A DNA stretch of 32,110 nt from assembly GCF_000424445.1 (NCBI RefSeq), contig NZ_KE384187.1, forward strand, positions 1 through 32,110. Reading direction: 5' to 3'. Within the stretch, counting starts at the first letter, position 1. Each line of letters begins with the position of its first letter. The DNA comes from Oribacterium sp. NK2B42 (GTDB taxonomy: Bacteria > Bacillota > Clostridia > Lachnospirales > Lachnospiraceae). Position numbers and translations under genes: made by a program. This document shows, piece after piece, positions 7,008 to 14,786 of this stretch. The notes under the pieces are model-generated. The model had not been told where the DNA came from, ran no database searches, and worked only from the letters and a program-made list of their open reading frames with translations.

Positions 7008-8456
7008 ATGGCTGTTTACAACCCGAAATCACTTAAAGCGGAGGAATTTATCAATGACGAGGAGATCCTTGAAACCCTGGAGTATGCGGAGGCACACAAG
7101 AATGACGTTGAGCTTATCGACCGGATACTTGAGAAGGCAAGGCCTGTAAAGAACGGTAACGGCTGCACCTGTGCAGGTCTTACCCACCGTGAGGCATCGG
7201 TGCTCCTTGCTACGGAGCTTCCGGACAAAATCGAAAAAATGTATGAGATCGCAGAGGAAATAAAGCTTGCTTTTTACGGCAACAGGATTGTGCTTTTCGC
7301 GCCCCTCTATCTTTCAAATTACTGCATCAACGGATGTCTTTACTGCCCGTATCATCTGAAGAACAAGCATATCAGCAGAAAGAAGCTCACACAGGAAGAG
7401 GTGCGGGCTGAAGTCATTGCCCTCCAGGATATGGGTCACAAGCGTCTCGCCATTGAGGCCGGAGAGGATCCCGTGAACAATCCCATCGAGTACATTCTCG
7501 AATGCATTAACACTATCTACGGGGTACATCACAAAAACGGAGACATTCGCCGTGTTAATGTAAACATCGCGGCAACTACGGTTGAGAATTACAGAAAGCT
7601 CAAGGAGGCAGGTATCGGAACCTATATTCTGTTCCAGGAGACTTACCACAAGAAGAGCTATGAGACACTTCATCCTACGGGGCCAAAGCACGATTACGCT
7701 TATCACACAGAGGCTATGGACCGCGCCATGGAGGGTGGCATCGATGATGTGGGTCTGGGTGTGCTTTTCGGACTTGAGATGTATAAATATGAGTTTGCGG
7801 GACTTATCATGCATGCCGAGCACCTTGAGGCGGTTCATGGGGTTGGTCCGCATACCATCAGTGTTCCGAGAGTGAAGAAGGCCGACGACATTGACCCTGA
7901 CATGTTTGATAATGGAATCAGCGATGAGATCTTTACAAAAATTGCGGCCTGCATCCGCCTGGCAGTGCCTTATACCGGAATGATCATCTCCACAAGAGAG
8001 ACTGCGTCGGTGCGTGAGAAGCTTCTGAGAGTGGGAATTTCACAGGTTTCCGGCGGTTCCAGAACTTCTGTTGGCGGCTACACCGAGGAAGAGCGTCCTC
8101 ATGACACGGAGCAGTTCGACGTTTCGGATCAGAGAACTCTGGATGAGGTTGTGAGCTGGCTTATGGATTCCGGACACATTCCTTCCTTCTGCACCGCCTG
8201 CTACCGTGCCGGCAGAACAGGAGATCGTTTCATGGCGCTCTGCAAGAACGGACAGATCCTAAACTGCTGTCATCCCAATGCCCTTATGACTCTTGCGGAG
8301 TATCTCGAAGACTATGCAAGCCCTGAGACAAAGGAAAAGGGTTACAGGATGATCGAGGAAGAGCTTAAGAAGATCCCGGCTGAAAAGGTAAGAACCATCG
8401 CCGAGGAGAATATAAAGGAGATCAGGAATTCCAACAGGAGAGATTTCAGGTTCTGA
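7008..8456 (+). CDS. hydG: [FeFe]-hydrogenase maturase HydG (radical SAM tyrosine lyase)
   Basis: HydG cleaves tyrosine to p-cresol and a fragment that yields the CO and CN ligands of the H-cluster. The protein has 482 residues, the usual HydG length. The radical-SAM motif CINGCLYC has cysteines at 106, 110 and 113. The second, auxiliary cluster domain at the C terminus shows CTAC (395-398) and CCHPNA (420 onward), which distinguishes HydG from ThiH. GGSRTSVGGY and QVSGGS are also typical. A clear AAAGGAG site precedes the ATG. It follows hydE after 161 bases that hold no obvious terminator, so co-transcription is possible. A hairpin follows the stop. Confidence 0.96.
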   Translation: MAVYNPKSLKAEEFINDEEILETLEYAEAHKNDVELIDRILEKARPVKNGNGCTCAGLTHREASVLLATELPDKIEKMYEIAEEIKLAFYGNRIVLFAPLYLSNYCINGCLYCPYHLKNKHISRKKLTQEEVRAEVIALQDMGHKRLAIEAGEDPVNNPIEYILECINTIYGVHHKNGDIRRVNVNIAATTVENYRKLKEAGIGTYILFQETYHKKSYETLHPTGPKHDYAYHTEAMDRAMEGGIDDVGLGVLFGLEMYKYEFAGLIMHAEHLEAVHGVGPHTISVPRVKKADDIDPDMFDNGISDEIFTKIAACIRLAVPYTGMIISTRETASVREKLLRVGISQVSGGSRTSVGGYTEEERPHDTEQFDVSDQRTLDEVVSWLMDSGHIPSFCTACYRAGRTGDRFMALCKNGQILNCCHPNALMTLAEYLEDYASPETKEKGYRMIEEELKKIPAEKVRTIAEENIKEIRNSNRRDFRF

Positions 8457-8472
8457 TAAATTCCTAAAACCA

Positions 8473-8511
8473 AAGACCCCACCGGAGCTTTTACGCTTCG
8501 ATGGGGTCTTC
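8473..8511 (+). terminator. Hairpin terminator after hydG
   Basis: AAGACCCCA pairs with TGGGGTCTT, extended by GAGC/GCTT-type pairing around a TTTTAC loop. The T-run is short (CTTCTC), so efficiency is uncertain. Confidence 0.7.
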
Positions 8512-8864
8512 TCAATGTCTATTCTTATTTTTGTATGTCAAGAGTTCTTTGAAGGGGAAAATCGGAACTCTTACTAAGTATATTTGAAACGGTCATGCTT
8601 GAAAGGAACGATATTTTACAAACCGTTCTTCTCATACACATTATCGACCGTTGTTTCTGAAGGGGGCTCCGGAGTTGTATTACATCTCCGGAGTATGAGT
8701 ATGAAAAGCTTTTTTGTGTTACATCTTTTTGTAACTTGTGTATATAATAGCGGAGCTTTGTGACTGAAATATGTCTCACACCTAAAAGAAGTCTAAAAAG
8801 TATAAACAAAATATAAAGTCAAGAAATCTCTTTACAGATGATTGAGAATTTGTTAACGTAGATA
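8512..8864 (+). other. Intergenic region between hydG and the sugar locus
   Basis: About 350 bases without a credible gene. It contains two copies of the self-complementary octamer CTCCGGAG (8667-8674 and 8686-8693) that can pair, followed by a T-rich stretch near 8710, and a small GTTAC/GTAAC hairpin (8719-8735). A TATAAT hexamer lies at 8743-8748 without a clear -35. Closer to the kinase gene, TTTACA (8831-8836) is a possible -35, but no good -10 is visible. Confidence 0.4.
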
Positions 8865-8880
8865 TGTCAACCGCTTAACA
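8865..8880. promoter_or_regulatory. Predicted LacI-family operator 1 (kinase/phosphorylase unit)
   Basis: TGTCAACCGCTTAACA is a 16-bp imperfect palindrome with a central CG, the hallmark of LacI-family operators. It closely matches the site at 12154-12169. A 14-bp perfect palindrome, TTAACATATGTTAA, follows at 8884-8897 and may be a second binding site. Both precede the kinase gene by about 90 bases. Confidence 0.65.
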
Positions 8881-8969
8881 TATTTAACATATGTTAACGA
8901 AAATAGTGCAAATAGTATTTTTCATCACTATTTGTACCGCCGGATGAAAGCGGCGGAATGGAGATCCAT

Positions 8970-9953
8970 ATGAATAAAAATTACGATAAAATCAATACAC
9001 CAACAACAGATTTCGAAGAGAAGCTCATGAGCGTCCTTCCATGGGAAACTAAGGAAGTTCCTTCAGACATTCCTCATGGAGATATGCCGGGAGACAAGAT
9101 CGAGATCGACGAGTCCCACATAGCTAAGGCAAATGTTATTTTCCCGACTCTTGCCGAGAAGCTTGCAAAGAAGATAAAGGAGAACCCTTACCAGCGCACA
9201 GTTATCAGCGTTTGCGGCGGTTCAGGAGTAGGAAAGTCAGAGATCGCTTCCGTACTTGCATGGTTCTTCGAGCAGTCAGGCATCGGCGCCTATATCCTTT
9301 CAGGTGATAACTATCCTCACCGCATCCCTATGTACAATGATGCCGAGCGTCTTCACATTTTCCGTGAGAGCGCAGTAAGAGGCATGATCGATGCCGGCGA
9401 CTACACAGACGCCCGTTTCAAGGAGGTACGTCAGTGGCAGCAGGAGGACACAGATGCAGACAAGTCCCATCTTGATGGAAATGCATGGTTTGAGTCATAT
9501 CTTGCAGCAGGCCGCAAGGGTCTCGCAGGTTATCTCGGAACACCAAACGAGACAGATTTCGACGAGGTAAGCACCATCATCAGTGCTTTCAAGGACGGAG
9601 CTGAGAGTCTCTGGCTTAAGCGCATGGGCAGAGATGCGGCCAGCCTCTGGTACGATGAGGTTAATGTTAAGGACAAGCAGATCCTCATTATCGAGTGGAC
9701 TCACGGCAACAGTGATTTCCTTCAGGGCGTAGACATTCCGGTACTTCTCAACAGCACACCGGCGGAGACATTGGCCCACAGAAGATCCAGAAACCGCGAC
9801 GGTAAGACTGACAGCGCATTCACCACAATGGTTCTCGAGATTGAGCAGAGAAAGCTTCATGACCAGGCACACAAGGCCGGCATCATCTGCGCGAAGAACG
9901 GCAACCTTATAAGCTTTGACGAGTACACGGAACTGATGAAAGACCAGTTCTAA
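8970..9953 (+). CDS. P-loop kinase of unknown substrate, PRK/uridine-kinase-like, in sugar operon
   Basis: A cytoplasmic protein of 327 residues. It has a clear Walker A loop GGSGVGKS (about 83-90), a following LSGDNYP segment in which the aspartate sits where phosphoribulokinase/uridine-kinase-like enzymes place their substrate-side acid, and a hydrophobic strand ILIIEWTHG near 238. The C-terminal HRRSRNRDGK could be a lid with phosphate-binding arginines. I cannot name the substrate. Similar proteins are sometimes labelled adenylylsulfate kinase only from the P-loop. Start choice: ATG at 8970 has GGAG six bases upstream; an in-frame ATG at 8958 would add four residues and lacks a good site. 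The next gene is a GH13_18 phosphorylase, which suggests the kinase acts on the sugar or polyol acceptor that enzyme releases. Confidence 0.75.
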   Translation: MNKNYDKINTPTTDFEEKLMSVLPWETKEVPSDIPHGDMPGDKIEIDESHIAKANVIFPTLAEKLAKKIKENPYQRTVISVCGGSGVGKSEIASVLAWFFEQSGIGAYILSGDNYPHRIPMYNDAERLHIFRESAVRGMIDAGDYTDARFKEVRQWQQEDTDADKSHLDGNAWFESYLAAGRKGLAGYLGTPNETDFDEVSTIISAFKDGAESLWLKRMGRDAASLWYDEVNVKDKQILIIEWTHGNSDFLQGVDIPVLLNSTPAETLAHRRSRNRDGKTDSAFTTMVLEIEQRKLHDQAHKAGIICAKNGNLISFDEYTELMKDQF

Positions 9954-9959
9954 ACCATA

Positions 9960-10133
9960 CCACCGGGGACGAGCCACCGGGGAGAACCGTCCCTGTCGGG
10001 GAGAACCGTCCCTACCGGGGAGAACCGTCCCTACCGGGGAGAACCGACCCTACCGGGGAGAACCGTCCCTGCCGGGGAGAACCGTCCCTGTCGGGGAAAA
10101 CCGTCCCTACCGGCGAGAACCGTCCCCCGGTGG
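9960..10133. repeat. 19-bp GC-rich tandem array bounded by inverted repeats
   Basis: Eight copies of a 19-base unit, GGGGAGAACCGTCCCTACC and close variants, run from 9979 to about 10120 with an exact 19-base spacing. Each unit can form a tiny GGGA-GAACCG-TCCC hairpin. The block is bounded by CCACCGGGGACG (9960-9971) and its near reverse complement CGTCCCCCGGTGG (10121-10133). It starts seven bases after the kinase stop and ends 17 bases before the phosphorylase ribosome site, so it lies inside the presumed operon. Confidence 0.93.
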
Positions 10134-10166
10134 ATAACCGATGAATTATAAGAGGAGTTTATATAA

Positions 10167-11831
10167 ATGGAGAAACATTACACCGATAACGGCCCTATGC
10201 TCAATGCCTACCCTGACAGCATGGGTGGCAGACTCAGCGATGTAGTCAGCTTCCTTGAGAAGCCGGAGATGAAAGACAGCTTCCAGTCCTTCTACATTCT
10301 TCCAAGCATTTTCAACACAGATCTGGACCGTGGATTTTCTGTTATAGATTATGGTATCAACCGCGAAATGGGAAGTGAGCAGGATCTTGAGAGACTTCGC
10401 GCCCTTGGCATTAACCTGAAGCTGGATTTCATCCTTAATCACGCTTCGGTGCTGTCACCACAATTCCAGGATCTCATCAAAAACGGTGAGAACTCAAAGT
10501 ATGCTGATTTCTTTATCAACTGGAACAAGTTCTGGGAGGGCAAGGGTCAGATGACAGAGGAGGGCTATATCCAGCCTGACGATGAGTACATCAAGGACAT
10601 GTTCTTCCGTAAGCCGGGACTTCCCATCCTTATGGTCCGTATGCCCGATGGTAAGGATGTGCCTTACTGGAACACCTTCTATCAGGAGGTTATCTACAAG
10701 CGTCCCGATGCTATGGATCTGATGGGTGCCATGGACATCCAGTTCCTTGCTGCAGAGCGTATCTGCGAGAAGGTCAATGCCGGGCTTGATGCAGGCAAAA
10801 AGCCTTCTGAGATCGACTTCACCGGTTTTGAAGAGTATCGCAACAAGGTTATCGATTACCTTGAGTCAAACCGCAAGTATTTAGGACAGATGGATCTCAA
10901 TGTTAAGTCCGATCTTGTGTGGGAGCATTATGACAATACTCTCAAGGCTCTTTCGGGCTACGGTGCTTCCATCGTTCGTCTCGATGCCTTTGCTTATGCT
11001 CCGAAGGAGCCGGGCAAGAAGAACTTTATGAACGAGCCCGACACATGGGATCTTCTTTCAAAGGTTCGCGAGCTTGCCGACAAGTATCATGTAACACTTC
11101 TCCCTGAGATCCATGCAAGCTACGGCGAGAAGGTTTACAAGAAGGTTGCCGACATGGGCTACATGACTTATGACTTCTTCCTTCCGGGTCTCCTTATCGA
11201 CGCCATGGAGAAGAAGAGCGGCAAGGATCTGGCGCGTTGGGCACTGGAGATCGTTAATGACAAGATCCGCACAGTCAACATGCTGGGCTGCCATGACGGA
11301 ATCCCTCTTCTTGACCTTAAGGGACTTCTTCCCGAGGAGGAAATCCAAAACCTTATCGATACCATCGTGGGAAGAGGCGGTCTCGTAAAGGATCTTCACG
11401 GAAAGAAGAACATGTATTATCAGGTTAATGCTACCTACTACAGTGCTCTCGGCGAGGACGATAAGAAGATGCTCCTTGCACGTGCTATCCAGATGTTCAT
11501 GCCCGGAAAGCCTCAGGTATGGTATCTTGACCTCTTTGCCGGAAAGAATGACCACGAAGCGGTTAAGCGCGCCGGTGCCGCAGGACACAAGGAGATCAAC
11601 CGTACAAACCTTTCTCCGGAAGAGATGGAGAAGAGACTTGCATCGGATGTAGTTTCAAAGCAGATCGAGCTTCTCAGATTCCGTAACACCTGCCCTGCCT
11701 TCTCCTTTGATGCCGAGTTCAAGGTTGAGACCGATGGCACAAGGATGACCATGACCTGGAACAACCAGGGTCATACAGCAAGCCTTAAGGTTGACTTCTC
11801 AGATTACAGCTATGCAATCACAACAGCGTAA
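10167..11831 (+). CDS. Glycoside phosphorylase of the GH13_18 (sucrose phosphorylase) group
   Basis: The enzyme cleaves an alpha-glucoside with phosphate to give glucose-1-phosphate and a free acceptor. The barrel motifs are visible: FILNHASV (histidine 92), the nucleophile in VRLDAFAY (D273), the acid/base in LLPEIHAS (E314) and the transition-state aspartate in GCHDGIPLLDL (D377). FAGKNDHEAV and VNATYYSALG are characteristic of sucrose-phosphorylase relatives. At 554 residues it is longer than classical sucrose phosphorylase (about 490), with an extra helical segment around 175-250. The acceptor could be fructose, glycerate, glycerol or another compound; the sequence does not decide. AGAGGAG lies nine bases before the ATG. 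A strong terminator lies about 170 bases after the stop. It is downstream of the P-loop kinase and shares predicted LacI control. Confidence 0.88.
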   Translation: MEKHYTDNGPMLNAYPDSMGGRLSDVVSFLEKPEMKDSFQSFYILPSIFNTDLDRGFSVIDYGINREMGSEQDLERLRALGINLKLDFILNHASVLSPQFQDLIKNGENSKYADFFINWNKFWEGKGQMTEEGYIQPDDEYIKDMFFRKPGLPILMVRMPDGKDVPYWNTFYQEVIYKRPDAMDLMGAMDIQFLAAERICEKVNAGLDAGKKPSEIDFTGFEEYRNKVIDYLESNRKYLGQMDLNVKSDLVWEHYDNTLKALSGYGASIVRLDAFAYAPKEPGKKNFMNEPDTWDLLSKVRELADKYHVTLLPEIHASYGEKVYKKVADMGYMTYDFFLPGLLIDAMEKKSGKDLARWALEIVNDKIRTVNMLGCHDGIPLLDLKGLLPEEEIQNLIDTIVGRGGLVKDLHGKKNMYYQVNATYYSALGEDDKKMLLARAIQMFMPGKPQVWYLDLFAGKNDHEAVKRAGAAGHKEINRTNLSPEEMEKRLASDVVSKQIELLRFRNTCPAFSFDAEFKVETDGTRMTMTWNNQGHTASLKVDFSDYSYAITTA

Positions 11832-11865
11832 TATACCCAAATCAGTATGATGACAGTTCACTTGG

Positions 11866-11894
11866 TGGACCGGTGGGACGGTGTTAGTGGTTCA
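11866..11894. repeat. REP-like half element after phosphorylase gene
   Basis: TGGACCGGTGGGACGGTG followed by TTAGTGGTTCA differs at about five positions from the left arm of the palindrome at 13771-13845. No matching right arm is present, so this appears to be a half or decayed copy. Confidence 0.5.
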
Positions 11895-12000
11895 CTGACT
11901 GACGCTGCAGCTGAATGAGTCATATAGCGTTTTATCACAGGTTTATATGTGTAAAATTAGCGGTATAATTTATTAAAAGTGCATAAAGTATATTGACATT

Positions 12001-12047
12001 AAAAAATGCCGTTATCCTTAAATAATAGGGATAGCGGCATTTTTATA
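12001..12047 (+). terminator. Terminator of the kinase-phosphorylase unit
   Basis: AAAAATGCCGTTATCC pairs with GGATAGCGGCATTTTT in an approximately 15-bp stem (one wobble) around an A/T-rich loop of about ten bases, followed by a T-rich tract. The A-rich left side means it could also stop transcription on the other strand. Confidence 0.88.
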
Positions 12048-12110
12048 CAAAAAATCGCACAAAAAACGATGTCAAATGTTACACAATATGTACAAAGTTA
12101 TGTTGTCCGA

Positions 12111-12139
12111 TTGACAGAATTTGTGAATAGCGTTATATT
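12111..12139 (+). promoter_or_regulatory. Promoter of the ABC transporter operon
   Basis: TTGACA (12111-12116) and TATATT (12134-12139) are separated by exactly 17 bases, a near-consensus sigma-A promoter. The predicted start of transcription is near 12146, just upstream of the LacI-type operator. Confidence 0.85.
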
Positions 12140-12153
12140 CTAGATACATCAAG

Positions 12154-12169
12154 TGTCAAGCGGTTGACA
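12154..12169. promoter_or_regulatory. Predicted LacI-family operator 2 (ABC operon)
   Basis: TGTCAAGCGGTTGACA has 6-bp perfect arms (TGTCAA/TTGACA) and a central CG. It lies about 8-23 bases downstream of the predicted transcription start, a typical repressing position. It matches operator 1 at 8865-8880 at most positions. The LacI gene is the last gene of the same locus. Confidence 0.75.
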
Positions 12170-12216
12170 GAGCATGACATTAAACAGGAGTTATTTTTAG
12201 ATTAGAGGAGAAGAAC

Positions 12217-13611
12217 ATGAAAAAAAGCATTAACAAGATGGCTGCATTACTCATGACAGCAGCAATGGTAAGTTCACTTGCAGCATGCGGAAGCAGCACA
12301 ACACCGGAGACACAGGCACCTGCTGAGACAAAGGCAGCAGAGGCTACAACAGCTGCAGCAGCTTCAGAGGCTTCAGGAGAGACTCAGGCAGCAGCTGATA
12401 CATCAGATCTTGCAGGACAGTCGATCACCATCCTTAACTCAAAGGGTGAGATCCAGACAGCTCTTGAGGAGCTTGCAGGAACATTTACAGAGGAGACAGG
12501 CATCAACCTTGAGGTTCTTGCATGCGGAGCAGGTGAGGTTCCTTATACTAAGGTTACTTCCATGTACAGCTCAGGAACAGCACCAACCATGGCTATCCTT
12601 GATACAACAGACGTTATCGCACTTGGCGCTGAGTACGGACTTGACCTTACAGATCAGGACTGGAACCAGTATTGCGACAGCATGACAACAAAGATCGACG
12701 GTAAGGTTTACAGCTTCCCGTTCTGTGTTGAGGGTCGTGGAATCATTTACTCAAAGAAGTCAATCGAGGATGCTCTCGGTAAGGAATTTGATCCTGCATC
12801 CATCAACTCACTTGATTCCTTCAAGGCAATCTGTGAGGAGTTAAGAGCAGCAGGCATGGAGAATCCTGTAGTTCTTTCAAAGGAGGACTGGTCACTCGGT
12901 GCTCACCAGCTCGGATATATCTATGATACAAACGACGGAACAACAGCAGGTGCTGACAAGATCATGGCAGCTCTTAAGGATGGTTCTCAGAAGGTTGAGG
13001 ATTATGAGCGTTTCAACCAGTTCATGGATACAATGGATGTGATCCTTGAGTACAACTACAACAAGGAAGATCCGCTTGGCGCTAACTATGATGAGGATCC
13101 TATGCACCTTGTAGAGGGTGAGGCAGCTTTCTGGCCAAACGGTAACTGGGCTTGGCCAAACATTGAGACAGCAGGTGCAACAACAGATGATGAGTATGGC
13201 TTCATCCCGTTTGTACTTGGAAATGACACAGCTGATTTCGCTAATACTTCAATGCAGGCTTCACCTACAAAGCAGCTTATGGTTGATGCAAAGCAGTCAA
13301 CACCTGAGCAGCAGGAAGCAGCTCTTGAGTTCATCAACTGGCTTGTAAACTCCGAGTCAGGACAGCACGGTCTTGTTGAGAAGCTTGCTCTTATCCCTGC
13401 ATGCTCAAACAACACAGTTGCTCCTCTTGATCCTCTCAGCCGTGATATCGTTGCCAAGATGGCAGAAGGCCACACATATTCTTCAAGCTTCGTAGCTCCT
13501 TCAGACCACTGGTCAGTAGTTGGTGCTATCATGCAGAAGTATGTAGCAGGTGAGACAGACCGTGCAGGCGCAGCAGCTGATATCGATGCTTACTGGCAGG
13601 CACAGGCTTAA
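12217..13611 (+). CDS. Extracellular sugar-binding lipoprotein of a CUT1 ABC transporter
   Basis: A protein of 464 residues that captures a sugar outside the cell and delivers it to the permeases encoded next. The signal peptide (MKKSINKMAALLMTAAMVSS) ends in the lipobox LAAC, with lipidated cysteine 24. A 40-residue Ala/Thr/Glu-rich linker follows, then a type-1 solute-binding domain (QSITILNSKGEIQTALEELAGTFTEETGINLEVL... and FWPNGNWAWPNIE, with tryptophans typical of sugar stacking). AGAGGAG precedes the ATG. It has its own promoter and operator. The ligand is not evident, but the neighbouring phosphorylase points to an alpha-glucoside such as sucrose or a glucosyl-polyol or acid. Confidence 0.92.
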   Translation: MKKSINKMAALLMTAAMVSSLAACGSSTTPETQAPAETKAAEATTAAAASEASGETQAAADTSDLAGQSITILNSKGEIQTALEELAGTFTEETGINLEVLACGAGEVPYTKVTSMYSSGTAPTMAILDTTDVIALGAEYGLDLTDQDWNQYCDSMTTKIDGKVYSFPFCVEGRGIIYSKKSIEDALGKEFDPASINSLDSFKAICEELRAAGMENPVVLSKEDWSLGAHQLGYIYDTNDGTTAGADKIMAALKDGSQKVEDYERFNQFMDTMDVILEYNYNKEDPLGANYDEDPMHLVEGEAAFWPNGNWAWPNIETAGATTDDEYGFIPFVLGNDTADFANTSMQASPTKQLMVDAKQSTPEQQEAALEFINWLVNSESGQHGLVEKLALIPACSNNTVAPLDPLSRDIVAKMAEGHTYSSSFVAPSDHWSVVGAIMQKYVAGETDRAGAAADIDAYWQAQA

Positions 13612-13747
13612 TTAACAGATTAAACATTATCCATTTGAACACGGTTCTTTTTCCGGGTCGATGGTCATAACGTAAAAGTATATATAGTTATACATTTAAA
13701 CATAATTCAGGACATTATCTTTTTGCCGCAAACTTGAAAAACAAGAC

Positions 13748-13764
13748 GGAATGCCGGACATTCC
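13748..13764. repeat. Small GGAATG/CATTCC hairpin
   Basis: GGAATG-CCGGA-CATTCC is a 6-bp hairpin placed directly before the long palindrome in the spacer between the binding-protein and permease genes. It could help RNA processing or 3'-end stability of the binding-protein message. Confidence 0.4.
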
Positions 13765-13770
13765 GGGATT

Positions 13771-13845
13771 GATGGACCATGGGGACGGGGTTGGTGGTTC
13801 ATTTCCAGATGAAAATGGACCACCAATCTCGTCCCCCGGTCCATC
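13771..13845. repeat. Long REP-like palindrome between binding protein and permease genes
   Basis: Arms of about 30 bases (GATGGACCATGGGGACGGGG onward, and its partner ending CGTCCCCCGGTCCATC) pair with a few mismatches around a short loop. The sequence resembles the GGGGACGGGGTTGGTGG-type interspersed palindromes found in clostridial genomes, which are often linked to REP-associated tyrosine transposases; none is encoded here. In a transcript it would form a large stem separating the abundant binding-protein message from the permease message. Confidence 0.8.
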
Positions 13846-13895
13846 GGCTTAAATGTTATATATGTCCTGATTTTTTTGTAGAAAGGCAGATCAAT

Positions 13896-14786
13896 ATGAA
13901 TTCTCTTGGCCGTACAACCGGTGACAAAATAAAAAGTTTTCTTATGTTCGCATTGCCTGGTACCTTCGTTTTCGTTTGTGTGGTTATAATCCCCTTCCTT
14001 TATGGATTCTATCTCACATTTACGGACTGGAACGGAGTTGCAGCAGTAAAGAACCTTGTGGGATTTGATAACTATAAAGCACTCATGGCAGATAAGAATT
14101 TCTGGAATTCCATGGCACTTACCCTTAAGTATGTGGTTTTTTCGGTTCTTCTTGTTAATGCTTTCGGATTTGTTTTTGCATACTTCCTTTCCGGAAGGAT
14201 CAAAACCGGTCAGAATGTTTTCCGTGCCGGTTTCTTCACACCTAACCTTATCGGTGGTGTCGTTCTCGGATTTATCTGGCAGTTCGTTTTTTCACAGCTT
14301 CTTGTAAAGTTTGGTAAGAATCTCGGCATCGCCCTCTTCTCAAAGTCATGGTTATCAGATCCCACCAAGGCTTTCTGGGCACTGGTTATCGTAACTGTAT
14401 GGCAGCTCAGCGGTTACATGATGCTCATTTACATCGCAGGCTTCACAGGTCTTTCAGAGGATGTTCTTGAGGCAGCCTCCATTGACGGAGCTTACGGATG
14501 GGCTAAGATGCGCCACATCGTTCTGCCGCTCATGGTTCCATCATTCGTTATTTGTATATTCCTTACTCTTTCAAGAGCATTCATGGTTTACGACATTAAC
14601 CTTACATTGACGGGCGGTGAGCCTTACGGCAGTACCAAGCTTGTTGCAATGCACGTTTATGAAAAGGCGTTTACCGCAAGACAGTATGGTATCGGCCAGG
14701 CCGAGGCTGTATTCCTGTTCTTCGTGGTTGCACTGATCTCGGGACTTCAGGTTTATTTAGGTAAGAAGCAGGAGGTAGAAGCATAA
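13896..14786 (+). CDS. CUT1 sugar ABC transporter permease (MalF/UgpA type)
   Basis: An integral membrane protein of 296 residues with six predicted hydrophobic segments (such as FALPGTFVFVCVVIIPFLYG and the GFIWQFVFSQLL region). It has the ATPase-coupling EAA loop EAASIDGAYGWAKMRHIVLP. It pairs with the next permease to form the channel. Start choice: the frame extends upstream to 13779, but those extra 39 codons lie in the REP-like palindrome and its spacer; ATG 13896 has GAAAGG nine bases upstream and gives a normal N terminus (MNSLGRTTGDK). Its stop overlaps the next ATG by one base. No ATPase is encoded nearby, so a shared MsmX-type ATPase is inferred. Confidence 0.92.
   Translation: MNSLGRTTGDKIKSFLMFALPGTFVFVCVVIIPFLYGFYLTFTDWNGVAAVKNLVGFDNYKALMADKNFWNSMALTLKYVVFSVLLVNAFGFVFAYFLSGRIKTGQNVFRAGFFTPNLIGGVVLGFIWQFVFSQLLVKFGKNLGIALFSKSWLSDPTKAFWALVIVTVWQLSGYMMLIYIAGFTGLSEDVLEAASIDGAYGWAKMRHIVLPLMVPSFVICIFLTLSRAFMVYDINLTLTGGEPYGSTKLVAMHVYEKAFTARQYGIGQAEAVFLFFVVALISGLQVYLGKKQEVEA

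Noticed and set aside
8525-8809. Minus-strand open frame in the hydG-kinase spacer
   Set aside because: Composition is irregular, no ribosome site is visible, and it crosses hairpin sequences; no family resemblance.
13779-13895. Upstream extension of the first permease gene
   Set aside because: These 39 codons translate the REP-like palindrome and spacer; the ATG at 13896 has a proper ribosome site and a normal permease N terminus.
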